From the NCBI RefSeq assembly GCF_910592395.1, contig NC_088319.1:10602001-10666000 (forward strand): a stretch of DNA of 64,000 nucleotides, given 5' to 3'. This DNA comes from Lineus longissimus. Lineage: Eukaryota; Nemertea; Pilidiophora; Heteronemertea; Lineidae. Shown here piece by piece: positions 9,900 to 23,524 of this stretch. The notes under the pieces were generated by a model. That model saw only the letters and a program-made list of their open reading frames with translations, was not told the origin of the DNA and ran no database searches. Positions within the stretch are counted from its first letter, which is position 1. The number at the start of each line of letters is the position of its first letter. The position numbers and the translations under genes are program-made.

Positions 9900-12800
9900 T
9901 CCCTTTTTATTTGTAATTAACCTTTTTACAATAATTTCTGAGCGGTCGACCTTGTTATCACAATATTCCGAAGTCCTTTCGGGCTGTCGTATGAGAAATA
10001 CTTGAACAACTCTTCAAGTTTGGCTTTTTAGAACCCACAAATGCCACAAAATATAGCCAATTTGATTAAAAGTCTTCAGTTGCGGAAGGAAAGAGGCCGG
10101 TCGTCTGTCTGCGTCCGGAATGTCCGGTCCCCACAGTTAGAACCCGGATGTGTGTTTAATTCAACAATCATGGAAACGCCTTCCGGAATTGAGATGAGCA
10201 GAAGATTTATTTATGGCTATTGACGAGGAGACTTAGGTCTGGTGTGATGAGGCCTCGTGCAGTTTGCAAGGGTCAGCCTCGGGTCACTGCTGACAGCGCA
10301 CATGGTGATAATTATTGTCATGCATCCACAGGAATTTCACATATTTCATATACTCCTAAATATAATTCCAACAAAATATGCCGGTGATCCGGCTTGAGGA
10401 CATGACTATTGGACGCAGCTCGTGCAAATAAACATGATTATTCTAAAACATCTAGTTTTTTGCAATAGTAACGGAATTGCTGGTGATACTGACTATATAA
10501 CCCGCCACACATCGATCACCAATCACGGGGCATTATGATCGATGTGGGTTAGGATTTCAATTAACACTCGATCACTCCACTATAAACATGTTTCTATTTT
10601 CATTTCTATTTTCATTTAGGCTAAATATATACAAAAATATATACAGCAGAGATATATTTGGACAGAATGTTTGAATAGCTCTTAGCAGAAAGTTAATAAG
10701 GATCGCGAGAAGACACACCCACAAATAGTCAATAGTTTCGTGACGTCAGTGGTCTGTTTACTTTGTGGATCGCCATCTGAACCCTCCCTCCAAACATCGA
10801 TACAAGACGACACCGAGACAAACTAGTAAAACACTGTCGGCCTAAAATTATCACACTCCGGACGAAGTAGACCGGCCTCGCCACTCACTATGAGCCAGTA
10901 CGAATAGGAAGACGAAATGGACTGTCCGTAGGGGCTAAAAAAGTGTATCACGGAAATAAGTATAAACATGAATGCGCTGAGTCACAGACATGGAAGTCTT
11001 GGGTACACATCAAGAGGTATTCGGGCCCATTTCCGTCCTCTTTTCAAAGATTTTGATAACTCAGAATGTTTAATTAGCCCTTGATAATTATTCATTGTAA
11101 AAGAATGTTTATATTTTGACGCAATATTTTGACGCGGGATATTGAAAGGCGGGAACTTTAGGTAGTACGTCTACTGGTAGGTGTCACCACTGGTATAATT
11201 CGATGAAGAGGAAAATAGTGTCGGCTTCGCTTCAGTTCAGGTGCTATCTTTAAACAACCATATCTGCCAAGTAGATGTATCGGAGATAGTGGCAACATAT
11301 TTCAGGCCTTAAATATCATAAGCTACAAAGACTCTATAAATATCAAGGAAAAGGTTACAGAGATGTTGAAAAAAACACGCCTTGCTGAGGACGCATGCAA
11401 ATACGCGGGAAAATAGTAACTATGGCAACTAACTATGCGTCATGTGATCCTGACTCCATTAGCGGTAAGCTGCTTGCAGCCGCTCGAACTGGTATTTCTA
11501 AAATTAGCACAGTATCCCTTCGGTGTTTGATGAAAAATCGATATCGTCTGTAGGCGATTTGGAATTCTGCCAATGTTTTGATCGTGAGGCGCATGCGTGA
11601 GTTGCAGTCTAGTAGAAGATAGATGGAAAAGAAATGAGACTCTGACATTCAACTGTTAGTGTTACATAACAGTCCATGCGATAACATGCGCATAAGCTAA
11701 AGCAACATGACAAAGCTTGCATAATATGTCATGGTATGTTCAGATATTGCATTGCACTCGGATTTGTCCTATCTTCCCAATGTAAAAAATTGAATACCTG
11801 TCAAAAGAAAAAAATTGTATTGAGCACTAACGAGCTTTTATTTGATATACACATATCTGAATAAAAAATACCTGGCAGTAACGGATTATTTGTGTATAAT
11901 CATAGATGTCTTTATGAGCGAGGCGACATTGAATATCTTTTGGCATTCAAAACACTGAATTCATTTTGTTGGCGCGCAGTAGTGCTGCGCCAATTAGGTT
12001 GCTAAAGCGGAAAGAAAGAGATTTGGCGCTTTGCCAACTTTCATTTTCTGTGACCTTAAGAGTGTGATTTTGCTTTGCCATTTCTCTGACGAGACTTAAC
12101 TCTCTCTGTTATGATGCACAAAAGATAAAAGGAATCTGAGGCTTTGAATCTTTGGCCTCAGCCCTCCAGATTGTATCTAAGACGATTTTTGAAAACATGT
12201 ACTTGTATGCCCATGTCCATATTTGAGCAAAACCTGTTGGTCATCGGAAGATGACTCAGTCAGAGATGTACATGTATATTGAATGGACGCTAATTTGCCC
12301 GGAAAATTCTTTATGGTATTACGTACTTATACATTGTCTATTGTTGTGGATACAATGGGGTCACGCCGGGAAGCTGGCACGTGGTCATAAAGAACGTTAA
12401 CAACACATAAGTCAGAAATCGTCATGATGTTCCCACTGTTGTTAATTACGGTACATAAGGGTAAAAATCTTTAGCAGTCGTCCACAGGCACTGATCGAAA
12501 TATATTATGAGCTACCGAGATATTTTTAAACGATGAGAAAAGTACATATATTGAATTGCGATTCTTTTTAAGGCATATGTACCTTTGTGCATTAAGACAC
12601 ATAAAAAGTACAACCAAATGCAGTTCGTCTTGTTTTTATGTATGTATAACGGAGAAATCTGGGCTAATGACATTACATGAGTCTGCACGTCTTGTTACTA
12701 AAATTGATTCTCCTCTTGGCTGGGAATGTGGGTTAGTAGTCTGCGGTCATGCCAAAACAATGCCGAATATAGCAGATTTAATTGCAGGTCTAATTTTCGT

Positions 12801-13060
12801 GCAAATAATGCATTGCTGCAGTCCTAATTCTAATTGCTTCCCCGGGGGTGCCATATTGAATTCCCGGCGCTTGTGTGTGCTCGGGCGCTTACTTCCTTCC
12901 CACCAAATTCGTGGAGGAGTTTCTGACAAGCGCGACCAAACGCAGATACTCTGAGTGGCGGGGGTTTGGCTGCCATACTCTCAGTTAGGTCGCCCTCGGT
13001 TCCACCCATCCTGTTCCGTCTTTACCAATGCGTTTACAATGTATGTCAGCATCCAGGTTT
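9900..13060. other. Gene-free stretch with one hairpin and one repeat fragment
   Basis: No gene is supported. An inverted repeat lies at 10499-10552 (CACATCGATCA / TGATCGATGTGGG). A half-copy of the ACACTCCGGACGCAGTGG element lies at 10852-10925. ORFs here are short and have no recognisable domain. Confidence 0.5.
10852..10925 (+). repeat. ACACTCCGGACGCAGTGG element, left half-copy
   Basis: ACACTCCGGACGAAGTAGAC followed by CGGCCTCG and GACGAAATGGACTG matches the outer arm of the palindromic element at 36507-36753. No right half is nearby. Confidence 0.6.
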
Positions 13061-13134
13061 TCAATATACTCCACCTCTCGATATTTAAAACGAATAATTA
13101 CGCATGCAGGGGTGAAAAACCTGAATCTCTCAGG
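13061..13134 (+). repeat. Dispersed repeat TCAATATACTCCACCTCTCG, copy 1
   Basis: It begins TCAATATACTCCACCTCTCG and ends with GGGGTGAAAAACCTGAATCT. The same start and end modules occur at 20134-20206 (-), 23955-24020, 27328-27369 (-, start only) and 51790-51872. Confidence 0.7.
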
Positions 13135-14008
13135 ATGTTATATGAATGAAGCGAAAGGTGAAGCCCTGCAATTCGGATCCTTTCAAAAAGGTCCAAGAGG
13201 AACAATGTATGTCTTCCGTGATAGACCAGGCATAAACTGGCCCAACTTGGCAAGATTTCCCTCGAAAAGTTTGCTGAATGTAGTGCGAGGTCTTAATAGT
13301 ATGATTCTGTTGCGATGAAATATACCCGAGTTTGCATGCATGTCCCACTGACTATAGGGTTTTGTACGTCAGGTCATTCTGAAGATAAATGACTTCTTTG
13401 CTTTATTTGACTTGTTCAAAAATTTAAAATTTGAAAATGATATGAGATTTCCAAATATATGTAAATACGCATTAAATATAAATTTCCACAGTCCGTTGAA
13501 ACACCAAGCCCATTGCAAGTTTCTTCGCGCTTGGATGTCTATTTTGGAATGGTTGTTTCTTATTATATAAATATGTACGAGAACTAGGGGAGGAATTAAG
13601 GTGGTATCACAATGATTGTGCGAAAGTTATATACATGTACTTTGATAACATGCTAAATTTAATCACAGTCATGTGCCAATTATAATTTGGACGAATTCCA
13701 GTCCAATCGTGACGTCAAACGAACGCCCAGACTTGGCAGCGTGCCATGTTTATGTTGTGACTATCGACTGGGCTTGGAATGCGAGTGCACATGAGAATGA
13801 ACATGATTTAATGTATCCATGAGAATTAACGTATACTCGAAATAACATGAATTTGCAGGGGCGATATTGGGTTTCAATTGAGGAAATGTATGCAGTTGAA
13901 TGCTTTAAATTTCAGGGATAATTTGTTGATGTAACAGGGAAAAGGAGTTCACCTAGTCGCACTGTTGAATGACTTGCACGCTTTTTAAAAAGATGCAAGA
14001 GTTATTTC

Positions 14009-14044
14009 AAACATGGAGGTATTATTAATAATACCTCCATGTTT
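14009..14044. repeat. Perfect 36-bp palindrome
   Basis: The left arm AAACATGGAGGTATTATT is followed at once by its exact reverse complement with no spacer. Symmetry ends sharply at both sides (C on each flank). It could be a small self-complementary insertion or a cruciform-forming site. Confidence 0.95.
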
Positions 14045-14145
14045 CAAATGACACTTTTTTATATTATCTGAGATTTTACACCCGGTTTTTGAATTCAAAG
14101 GAAATTGGAACACGCACGCGACCCCTTGGGTATCTGCGTGTGTGT

Positions 14146-14168
14146 GGGGGGGGGGGGGGGGGGGGGGG
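14146..14168 (+). repeat. Poly(G) run of 23
   Basis: An uninterrupted run of 23 G follows a short GTGTGTG tract. Runs of this kind form G-quadruplexes and are unstable and hard to sequence, so the exact length is doubtful. Confidence 0.9.
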
Positions 14169-14169
14169 T

Positions 14170-15865
14170 TGCGCGTTTATCACCGAAAACCAGTCTTTCT
14201 GAGAGATTTTGCTGTAGACACGATTTTTTGGCCAAATTATTGAGAGAATTTAATTTCGTGAAAATGACTCGTGAGACTGACGTATGACCCCCGCGCATGA
14301 CCTGACGCATGACCGAAGAAATATCATACAATCATGTAGTATCTCATTTCATGGTATTTGTATAAAAGTGCAATCAAACGTGGAATCAATTCACAAGCTA
14401 GCTCTGAATACATTATCGTCTACTACCGGCTGGGAATTTTCCATAGCGAGAGATCGATAGATCGTTGGCAGCGCGCCAAATCTCCTAATGGTGGGAACCA
14501 GGTCCCCATGAATATCGATCGCGAAAAGTGAGTGCATTAACATAGGATGAAGTTGTAGGGACGAGGCCGTGTTGATATGTCTGACCGAGTTGTGGGAATT
14601 TCGCTATTGCACGGTGCTGCCGCGAGGCGGTTAGCAATGGGCGGGGCATATGAGGCCGTCCCATGACCTTGTCTTGACTTCTCGAGGATAAATTTATACA
14701 ATGATGAGCGAGTGATGACCATGTGGTTGTTCAATTGATGGGCTTAGATGTTTCAAAAGGGTTCCGTGACATGCCTGATGCGATTTGAGAATAGTTTTCT
14801 GAATATTTCAAAGTAAAATCATGAAATGACTACAGTTACTTTCGGGTCAGGTTCTTACTGAATCGACAGACAACGTGACTGGGTGCCTAGATTTTGCGCC
14901 TTCTGAGGTTTGCATCCGTCAAGACACGCTTTTGATTAGCATGGCATTCTTCATTCTGCGCATTGGGCATGGCAGTGATATGAATAGGGGCCTATCTATT
15001 CGGAGCTGTTTATAAAAAAAGAAAAACATCGACCTTTGTATCATCGGCCGATCCGCTGACGAAAATAACAGTTCTATTAGTCTATCTCATCTTCCACACA
15101 AACCACTACGCCATATATAGCCGAGCCTTCGTCTCCTGACGACGTGTAGTATTTTGATCGTCATGAAAACGCGGGAAGTCTCCAAGGCGACGCTCTCAAC
15201 GAGATATCGATTTTCCGATGGCGGGAAAGCTGACTTTGGCACCGCGCCAACGTCTGTGGATTATTGGCAGACGGAATAGGGTAATAATATTAGATGAAAG
15301 TACCGCGTGCAGACCATGGAACAAACCTGTTAGATCCAACGTAACCATGGAAATGGCAGTGACTAAAGAATAATACTGCGGGCGCGCGAAATGGAATTGG
15401 TTTCTCCGTAGTTTTGCATAATGCGAGTATTGTGCGAAAACCTTGGCGCCGGGTTGTGAAATCTGCTCGGATGTAATTTTCCGTGATTGCGTATTCAGTC
15501 TCTCTGAGCCTCGTTGCTTTAGCTCGTTTTGCCGGAAAAAAGCGAGTGCACCAGGTCTTGAAAAAGGAATCCAATATAGAAAAAGAACATTGCGGAAAGA
15601 TGTTAAGAAAAAAATCACCAAGGCCTTGTCCGATGCGCGCATGAACAAAATTTTAAGGATTTAGCAGCTTCTTTTACGTCAAATATGTTTATTCTTTTCC
15701 TGTTTCGGACCAAATCTTCTGAAATAGTATTTTGCTGTCATTTTCCCATTTTTGAGTTGTTTCAACACAGTAGATAAACTAGCAGAGTGAATTCGTTTTT
15801 CTAGCATGCACGGACTGGCGCAGTTTTCCGGCCTAAAGTCCAAACACGATCTCATTCTACGTGTA
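14170..15865. other. Gene-free stretch, part GC-rich
   Basis: No gene is supported. The part at 15110-15470 is richer in CpG and contains GATGGCGGGAAAG at about 15218 (E2F-like) and CCATATATAG at about 15111. It may be a promoter, but I could not identify a transcript. ORFs on both strands here lack recognisable domains. Confidence 0.4.
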
Positions 15866-16035
15866 TTTTGTCCTTAAACAAAGCCTGTTCGCGCCTATAA
15901 TAGGGCCAAATTCCCATTGTTCTTCTGTCTTATCAATGGGTAGCCTATATGAGGACAAGCCTTGATAAAATCATCCCCTACGAAACGCCTTTCCTTAGGG
16001 GCCAACATGCCTCAACCGGCAAATAAAGGATGATG
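15866..16035 (+). repeat. Dispersed repeat ACAAAGCCTGTTC, copy 1
   Basis: ACAAAGCCTGTTC, AAATTCCCATTGTTCT and a later ACGAAACG/CGGCAAA segment recur in the same order at 17021-17155. The copies are diverged and without coding capacity. Confidence 0.6.
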
Positions 16036-16597
16036 GGACTGTAGAGTGGAAGAGACAGCGTGGTAATAATCCCATTGCTCCTTTAAGTCATTCTAATTTG
16101 AGTCAGATTGCGCGCCAAAATGGTCAGCGTTTACAGATTCAGTCTCTGGTAAATCTCTGTAAAACAATTCTGGTTAGAGATTGTGGCTTTAGATTTTGAA
16201 ATCTTGAAATCGGCCCATATCATAATTATGATCTCGGCAGCAAAACTGTCTGGACGATTGTCATCTTTGACATGTTTGATATTTCACGCGATGTCTCCCA
16301 ACCTGAGTCACTCATGTGGCATTTTAAATTTGGCGCATTTTGATTTCGAAAAGAGGTCACGGGTCCAAGGACTTTATATTGTATTGACGTCACACCAATG
16401 ACAATACAATATGCATGATATGCGATCAATGAATGATTGATTCATATTGGTTTGACCCAATTATCATAAAGCTTCTTTGATCAATTAATTGCGAAATCGA
16501 TCAAAAAGCTTCAGGCGGCTCTTCTAATAGCAACAGTAAGCTTTGCTTTAGTGCAAATATACATCGGATTTCAGGCTGGACGTTCATTAACTGACTG

Positions 16598-16830
16598 CAC
16601 TCTTAAAAATAAAAGGGTTGGGCTTTTAGAAAAACCTCAATGGTTTTTCCTCCAATAGAAATTTTCAAGTCATAGAGGTTTTTCGGCAAATTGACAAGGC
16701 CTTGGAGGTTCTTCACGATCTCAAAAACCATTAGGGGTTATTCATTTCACCAAAAAACCTCTAGCGGGGTGCATTGTGTTGACCGAAAATTCTTTTTAAG
16801 AAGCTCCAAAATCATCAATTTCTAAGAGCG
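16598..16830. mobile_element. MITE family A, copy 2
   Basis: It starts CACTCTTAAAAATAAAAG and ends AATTTCTAAGAGCG. The interior has AACCATTAGGGGTTATTCAT and AAAAAACCTCTA, matching copy 1 at 6712-6936. Confidence 0.8.
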
Positions 16831-17020
16831 AGCGTGGCCTGGAATGTCAGGGATCCACGAAATTTGGTACGATATCCCGGAAATTGTGATTGGTCCACTC
16901 CACACAGCGGAACTACAAGTACCTTATAACAAACGATGAACGTGTACATTGTTACTTCGCCTCTCACGTAGCAGTTAAAGGAATTCAGACCTCGTCCAAT
17001 ACACGGTCTATTGTCTTTTA

Positions 17021-17155
17021 ACAAAGCCTGTTCCCACCTAGGCCTAAATTCCCATTGTTCTACTCTCTCAAAAGGGTTATCGATGCAATATCTTATTAAC
17101 ATCGACCTCCACGAAACGGCTGCCATGGGGTCGATAGGCTTGAAGCGGCAAAGAG
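17021..17155 (+). repeat. Dispersed repeat ACAAAGCCTGTTC, copy 2
   Basis: ACAAAGCCTGTTCCCACCTA, AAATTCCCATTGTTCTAC and CACGAAACGGCTGCCATGGG align with 15866-16035. Confidence 0.6.
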
Positions 17156-17159
17156 GAAT

Positions 17160-19740
17160 CTATAATAAATTCCTGGAAGCGGGCTGCTCGCTGAGGAACG
17201 CATTTCAGCTTACTCCTTTGGTCGACTGACGTGCTTTTTCCAATGTGTGTTACTGTCACTGCTATCTTGCGGCTGCACCACCGAAACCAGGAATATTTGG
17301 GGATCTTCCCGAGTTTTTTAAGTGTTTTTTGCTCAGATATTGATGATTCTGTGACAACTCCATCCATCCATGCCTGTCCAAGGTAAACCACCCCGTTTTC
17401 ATTTTTCGAGTCAGCCGTGGATCGCGCATCTATATCTGTCTTCGGTCATTTGGATATGTATTCGGTGAGAAGTCTCGGGGAATGCGACAATCAGCAGACC
17501 TTGGGCTAACTTGACGTCTCAGGGTAGTGACAGTGGGTATTCAAAGAAATACTCAATTGACAACGCCCGTACCAGTACAACCCGTCCGTAGGACGGGTAC
17601 CAACTAGTAAACCTATAATAAACCAGAGGCAACGCGATGAAAAACGTGCTTCGAATGAGTGCCACGCCCAAAAAAGATGTTGTTGAGCATAAAGCGAAGT
17701 TTCCATTCATGAAATCACTTGTTTTAAGGTCACAGACCGTAGTTTATAAAACTTCCCTAGTAAAAGATCATTAACCATAATTAATGCCCTAAGTGGACAT
17801 TCGGCGTGCCATTGTTTCTAGCATTGATCTATTCTGACCCTTTGAATAATGCGTCATATTGACAGATATTTCCCTGTCAAGGACATCGAGTTATTCGGTA
17901 AATGGAGGCCGGGTCGGCGGGAGGAGCGGCTGAGATCGGCGACTATTACCAATATGTGCGTAAACCATGCAGGAAATGGTAAGAACGGCCAGAGGCATGC
18001 AATAGTGAGGTTTCGCAAATCATTCAAGTGGCTCACAAATGTCATCCTGAGATTAGTCTGGATGACCTTGAAGGTCATTCGTTCCCCTTTCATCGGTATG
18101 AGGATGCCCTTTATGCAAATAATTGTAATCCTATAAAAAAATCCTATAAATATCATATCGGCTCCTTCAGTAAGTTATCAGATGAAACTTTCTGGATTTA
18201 GATCGACCAAATATTGATCGAGAAACGCTCTTAAATACCACGCAATCATTTCATATTTTATATCCTCCCCTGACATTTACCTGATGGAACGAAGCCCCGG
18301 GCACGTTTTACACACACCCACTCATTTATTTTAGAAAATGATTTCCTCTCATCCGAATGACAAGTGTACATGTAGTGTAGGGTTATTTTTGTACAGAGGA
18401 ATTTCGCCTTTTTGTGAATGTCAGTTCTTATTGTTTTTGCTCCAGGGAATAGTCACGTGATGCCCACGTGTGGGATAGTGTCATGGCAACGACGTATGTC
18501 TAAAAGGTGGAACAGCGGTGGGAGGGCTACTAGATTATATACCTTCATCATAAAAAAAACAAAACGTCTCATGGCATGGTCTAACAGAGGGTCAGCACAA
18601 TCAGTTAAAAATGGTGGAGTTTGGCCCATTTGTAACTCAACAGTTGATGAACTATATCTACATGCATATTTTGTAATGTCAACTGAACTTTCGGAAAAGA
18701 GCGCAAATCAATAATTATTTTATGAATAGATATCTGTTCCGTTCATAAAAGTGATGAAAACTACCTGTGATGAGATTGAAAAGTCTTGGAATTAAAAACG
18801 AAAGACCTTCTCAATTAACTTGCGGTTATTCAATGATTCAAATGCATTTGGTACTTAGAGCCCCCTCGCACAAGGATTGCAAAGCCTGCTTATTGGCATG
18901 ATGCGCTGATGATGTTGGCCCTCCACTGACCCTCCGCGTCCACGGGGAGTAGCTAGCGCAAGACACTTCATTAGTCAGCTAATGGCGTCTAGATTAGCAT
19001 TCAGGGTGTCAAAAACCACTGTTCATCAACTTGCGATGATGAAAGACGATAGTGTGTTGCTCTCTGTTTCGGAGAGGAAGAGGGGGGGGGCGGACATTGG
19101 TTCACTTAGGCCGTTTTGGGACACCGATATTTTCAAGTTAGATATTGAATATATAATATATATATACGTCGGACGTGTTATACTGTGTGACCGTTTGTAA
19201 AGATGAAGATCTTCGCATGGTGAAGTTAGAGGCGTATTTGACCGGAATCGTACTTGGACGCCCGGATGGTGCTCTGAATATGATACCGAGAGAACGAACG
19301 AAAGACCGAACGAATGAATGAAATTTACATCTGTATACCGCATCTCAAATGCAGTTAAATAACAACGTCTGAACAGTTTTCAGCCCAAGCCTGAGATTGG
19401 CAACAGTCAGTCTTAGCATTTTGAATGTCATATACTGTATACCATGATCTGTCAGAATACAATTGGGCCGGACACTTATTCCAGGGGCACATTTTCTACT
19501 TCTACACCTACCCATGCAGTCGTGGTTGCGGCCTACGCCACCACGCCAACACACGGCCAACATATACCTACATGTATATGCACCTTTTGCACTAATATTG
19601 CACTTCGATCCTGTATCAGCTTAACTTTACCTAGTCAACTATACACACTCTACAGTCAGTTACATAGGTGTCTACGTCAAGCCTTGCTTTTACACTCACT
19701 TTCCGCACCATTCTCCAAAGCAGACATTATTTAAGTATAT
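17160..19740. other. Gene-free stretch
   Basis: No coding gene or clear repeat is supported apart from a short GAAC/GAAT microsatellite at 19291-19322. Confidence 0.5.
19291..19322 (+). repeat. Short GAAC/GAAT microsatellite
   Basis: Degenerate tetranucleotide units (GAAC, GAAAGACC, GAATGAATGAAA). Confidence 0.7.
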
Positions 19741-20133
19741 TAATAGGAGCGCCTCACCACACTACGACCACATGCGCCGGAGTGTACGCACCAACCTGTC
19801 AGTCTATGATATATTAGCTTGTTTACCTGCTCAAATTATTCCAGTTTTTTTTCATAGGCCTAAGTAGATATATTCAATACGACATTCCTAGGCCTGGGAA
19901 ATACATAGACCTTGGGGGTCATCTTTATAACTGACACTAGAATAAGTGCCATACCAGTGCATTTACAAAGTTTATAAAAAAAGAATAAACTACAATTCAA
20001 CTCGACACTTCATTGAATTTTCTTCAGAACTTAAAACACCCTTTTCCGCATTTTTCAAAAAGACTTATGGTTAATGATCATAAAGGCTTATTGAGTTCTG
20101 CAATGGGGAGATGAATGCCATTTAAAGATTGTC

Positions 20134-20206
20134 CTACGATTCAGGGTTTTTTTCACTCCTGCGTCATAGATACAAAATATTGAAATATCGAGAGGCGGAA
20201 TGTATT
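20134..20206 (-). repeat. Dispersed repeat TCAATATACTCCACCTCTCG, copy 2
   Basis: Read on the minus strand it carries CATTCCGCCTCTCGATATTT and then CAGGAGTGAAAAAAACCCTG, the same modules as 13061-13134. Confidence 0.7.
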
Positions 20207-20209
20207 AAA

Positions 20210-22300
20210 AGGCACTGGTTATACGAGGATGTTTGAAGACATTTTGATAATTGATATCATTTAAGATGTGACTGACAAAACACACGCATGCAAAGTACGC
20301 CGCAAATTGAGATCCTTTTGGATGTGAAAGCTCAGAAAATGGGTGTCTGTAAAACGAGAAATCATGCAAAAATCAAGAAATGAAATCTTGTAAAATGAGA
20401 AATGAGATTTGTAAAATGCTGTGTGGTTCGCACCCAGGACCTTTTTGGTTGCGATCAGATTCGGAATCCCGATGAATCACTTAGACCGGCGACATCTTGA
20501 ATCACGCTGCTTGAACTTCGAAGGAAAGTTGAGTGTCACGCGCTAAGAATAGCTGACCGGTGGACCGCCCCCTCTCCGGTGACCCGGTCACAGTCAGTAC
20601 CTTGCCTCACCCGCGGGGAGTTCCGTATCCAGCGTCTCTTGATCCGGGTAGTCCCCCCTAGGATGTCGTTTATCATGTTTGTGGCCGATACGTCAAGATA
20701 TGGAATTAAGCGGCTGCATGGAGTGTTGGCCGCGGTATTGGCGACAAGAAATTGAGGGCACTACTCGTGGAACTTGTCCGTCAGACATTTTCTAAAACAG
20801 GCATGAGATTCAACCGCCTCACCACACTACCATCACAGTGCCGGAGTATGCTTGTCGGATATTGTCTCCGAATGAGGTATCCCGAAGGATGTTTGTTATG
20901 GCATTGCCTTTGGGTAGAGTATGTATCTAGTGCAACTTGAATATGCTGAAAGGTGGCCCGGTTCTTTGGCATCACAGCAAAGTCTGACACAGATGCCTTG
21001 AGACACGAATCATTTTAGCTGTTGCAGTTTTTGAATTGCAGGCGGGGGCGTAGCCATGATGGACGGTATCAACCCCGTAAGCAAAACATTTCACGAACTG
21101 ACATCTTTATCGAAATAGTATCATCATAAATAATCCCAACTCTTCAACAATTAATACTATCGTTATCATGATCGATATCATTGTCAGTGTCTTTATTGTT
21201 AATGCCATCATTATGATTATGATTATCGTCGCCATCATTACAATATCATTATCCTTGCAAAATGTATATAGGCCTATACATGCTAATACATGTACACGCG
21301 TATACGGCTGGTTACTCTGGTATAGGTAATCATCGAGGAGGTTACGGGGGTGCGTTCATGCCAACATGCCAGACAGTGTGATGTACGGTACACTGCATTC
21401 ACAAGCAGGCCTACTAGATATGATAGGCTAAGTTACCTTTGTTGGTAAATAACTCATCCAGGCTAGGCTACCGCTGGCAACAACTCCCGCCAGCGCCCAC
21501 GCAACCACATAGTAAAAATACCTGGAGAGGATATTCGTCAAACCATTCATTGGTATTCAGAAAAGATGAATCAACCATTCAAGAAATCTTAGCCAATCGC
21601 TTCACTCGTGGTCTAGGCCTAAATCGTAAGCTTTGTCAATAGAGGTGTTTACGTCAATGGAGTGCGGTTCCGTTCGTGACTTGCACGGCCAAGTACAAGT
21701 TCAGAAAATGCCCCACAATTGATAAGGCATTGTGACAAAGCAGTTTTGTGTATCACTTGTCATGGGCAGGGGGCGCTCAACTATCAAGGGCGTTTCCTTG
21801 ACAGTTCAGCCTTGATAGGCCCATGCACAAACTGTAACATAATGAAAAAAATTAGAATTCAATTTTATTTAGACATAAAAAGTCAATCGAACGCGGAGAA
21901 GAAAAATTATTCAATTTGCCACTACATGTACATGAACACTAGCCTTTTTAAAATTAACTACTTGTCACCAGAAGAGGGTTCAAAATTGAACCGAAATCGA
22001 TCGTGATATGTATATAGTTTCGTAGTAAATACGTCATCATGAAGATGAAGATTCTGACGTTTATTATTGCTTATCTATGGCTTTAGAAATATCTGTACTC
22101 CCTCCCGAAACTCTATAACTACGTGTATTTTATTGACAATGAAATAATGACAATGACAGTGATAATACGCTCTTAAAATGTATTCGTAAAACAACTAATC
22201 TGGTCGTACATGTATCTATTGCACAAACGATGAAAATAGTAAAAATACATTGCACAGTACATGTAGTTTCTATAAGAGAAGTAGTAGAAAATAACCATTG
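20210..22300. other. Gene-free stretch
   Basis: No gene is supported. It holds the AT-rich trinucleotide tract at 21128-21258. A short segment CGCCTCACCACACTAC at 20817 is shared with 19748. Confidence 0.45.
21128..21258 (+). repeat. Degenerate ATC/ATT trinucleotide tract
   Basis: Interrupted repeats such as ATCATTATGATTATGATTAT and CATCATTACAATATCATTAT make up an old ATT/ATC microsatellite. Confidence 0.6.
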
Positions 22301-23520
22301 GATGTAATTTCACAGTCGTTTTGCAGTTCATCATCACATGCCGATCTACTGTCTTTGTGCATATTATCCATCCTGAAAGGATAAGACTTTAGGATTGATG
22401 GTATAAGTTTAGAGAAGTAAATTGATTGATAAGTTGGCATGCAGTACACGGCTAAAAGTTCGGTATTATATATATGGAGAAAGTGATGGTCGTGTAGGAT
22501 GTTGCTGATAGCTGGTTGGGAAAGAATAACAGCAAGTACATTATCTGCAAAGTTCGCATGTACTGCCAGGAGTTCGCTCAAAGGCGTGAATTCCTTCATC
22601 CCAGACACACTTACAAGCCGTTTGGAAGGTCGCCAACCAGTACATTAATAATGGACAGGTATTATTATGTGATTTACACTGTCAGTACACACATATAAAG
22701 AAAAGGGTCAACATGTGAAGAATTTTGTACTTGTAGACCCTTGCAAATCAGGGCTCGATCAAAAGGTTCACATTCCAATGTTAATTCGTTGTAATATTGT
22801 CTGAGTCGTGTGTACGCAACCAGCTTAGTTACCGCGGGGTGGCGGGAACACAACGATTGTTTAAGGGCTATACATGTATATACGGTATCAGCAAAATGGT
22901 CACTGGTAATCAGAAAAAAAACTCCAATTATCAAATGGGTATGAAACTCTCGACTCGTCCCAGTCGACATTTACGCTTGGCCTGTCAATAGATTTGCAGA
23001 TAAGGAAGACTTGTCAAAACAGTCTGACTCCACGTTAATGCTTTTCGCAGACCAGGAAGCTACATCAATCTGATTCTAAAACATTTTTTTTTCAATTTTA
23101 AGCAAACAAGGAAACGTCGTCCTTTGAACAGGGGTTGATAATATCCTGGTACGCCATGGATGAAGTTGTCATGGCGAACTGCATACCCCAACTGTTCCCG
23201 TTGAGGATTTCTCAGAAGTATGCCGGGAAGGATGCTTGTCCAGTCATTTTCATGATAATAAAAGGTAGTCGTTTCAACATTTACAAACTACCATAACAAA
23301 AACCTGCGACATGAAATAAGGATGGTGCCGATGATGATAACATCAACACGGGAAATACATCAACCGCCAGATGGCCGTCAAACGTCATAGAATTATTGTC
23401 CTTGTACCGTGTTAGGTATCTGTATACTGTAATGTTTTTTTCCACACAAATCATTCATTAATAATAAACTAACAACAACAACCATATTGAAAGGACAAGT
23501 GTACTGAATATTTAAAGGGT
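22300..23520. other. Gene-free stretch
   Basis: Short ORFs on both strands have no recognisable domain, and no repeat structure stands out. Confidence 0.4.
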
Positions 23521-23524
23521 TGTT

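Noticed and set aside
15196-15664. Overlapping ORFs on both strands in a CpG-richer patch
   Set aside because: No domain, no splice support and both strands open equally. Kept only as a possible regulatory region.
20440-20460. B-box-like GGTTCGCACCC
   Set aside because: No matching A box or stem structure upstream.
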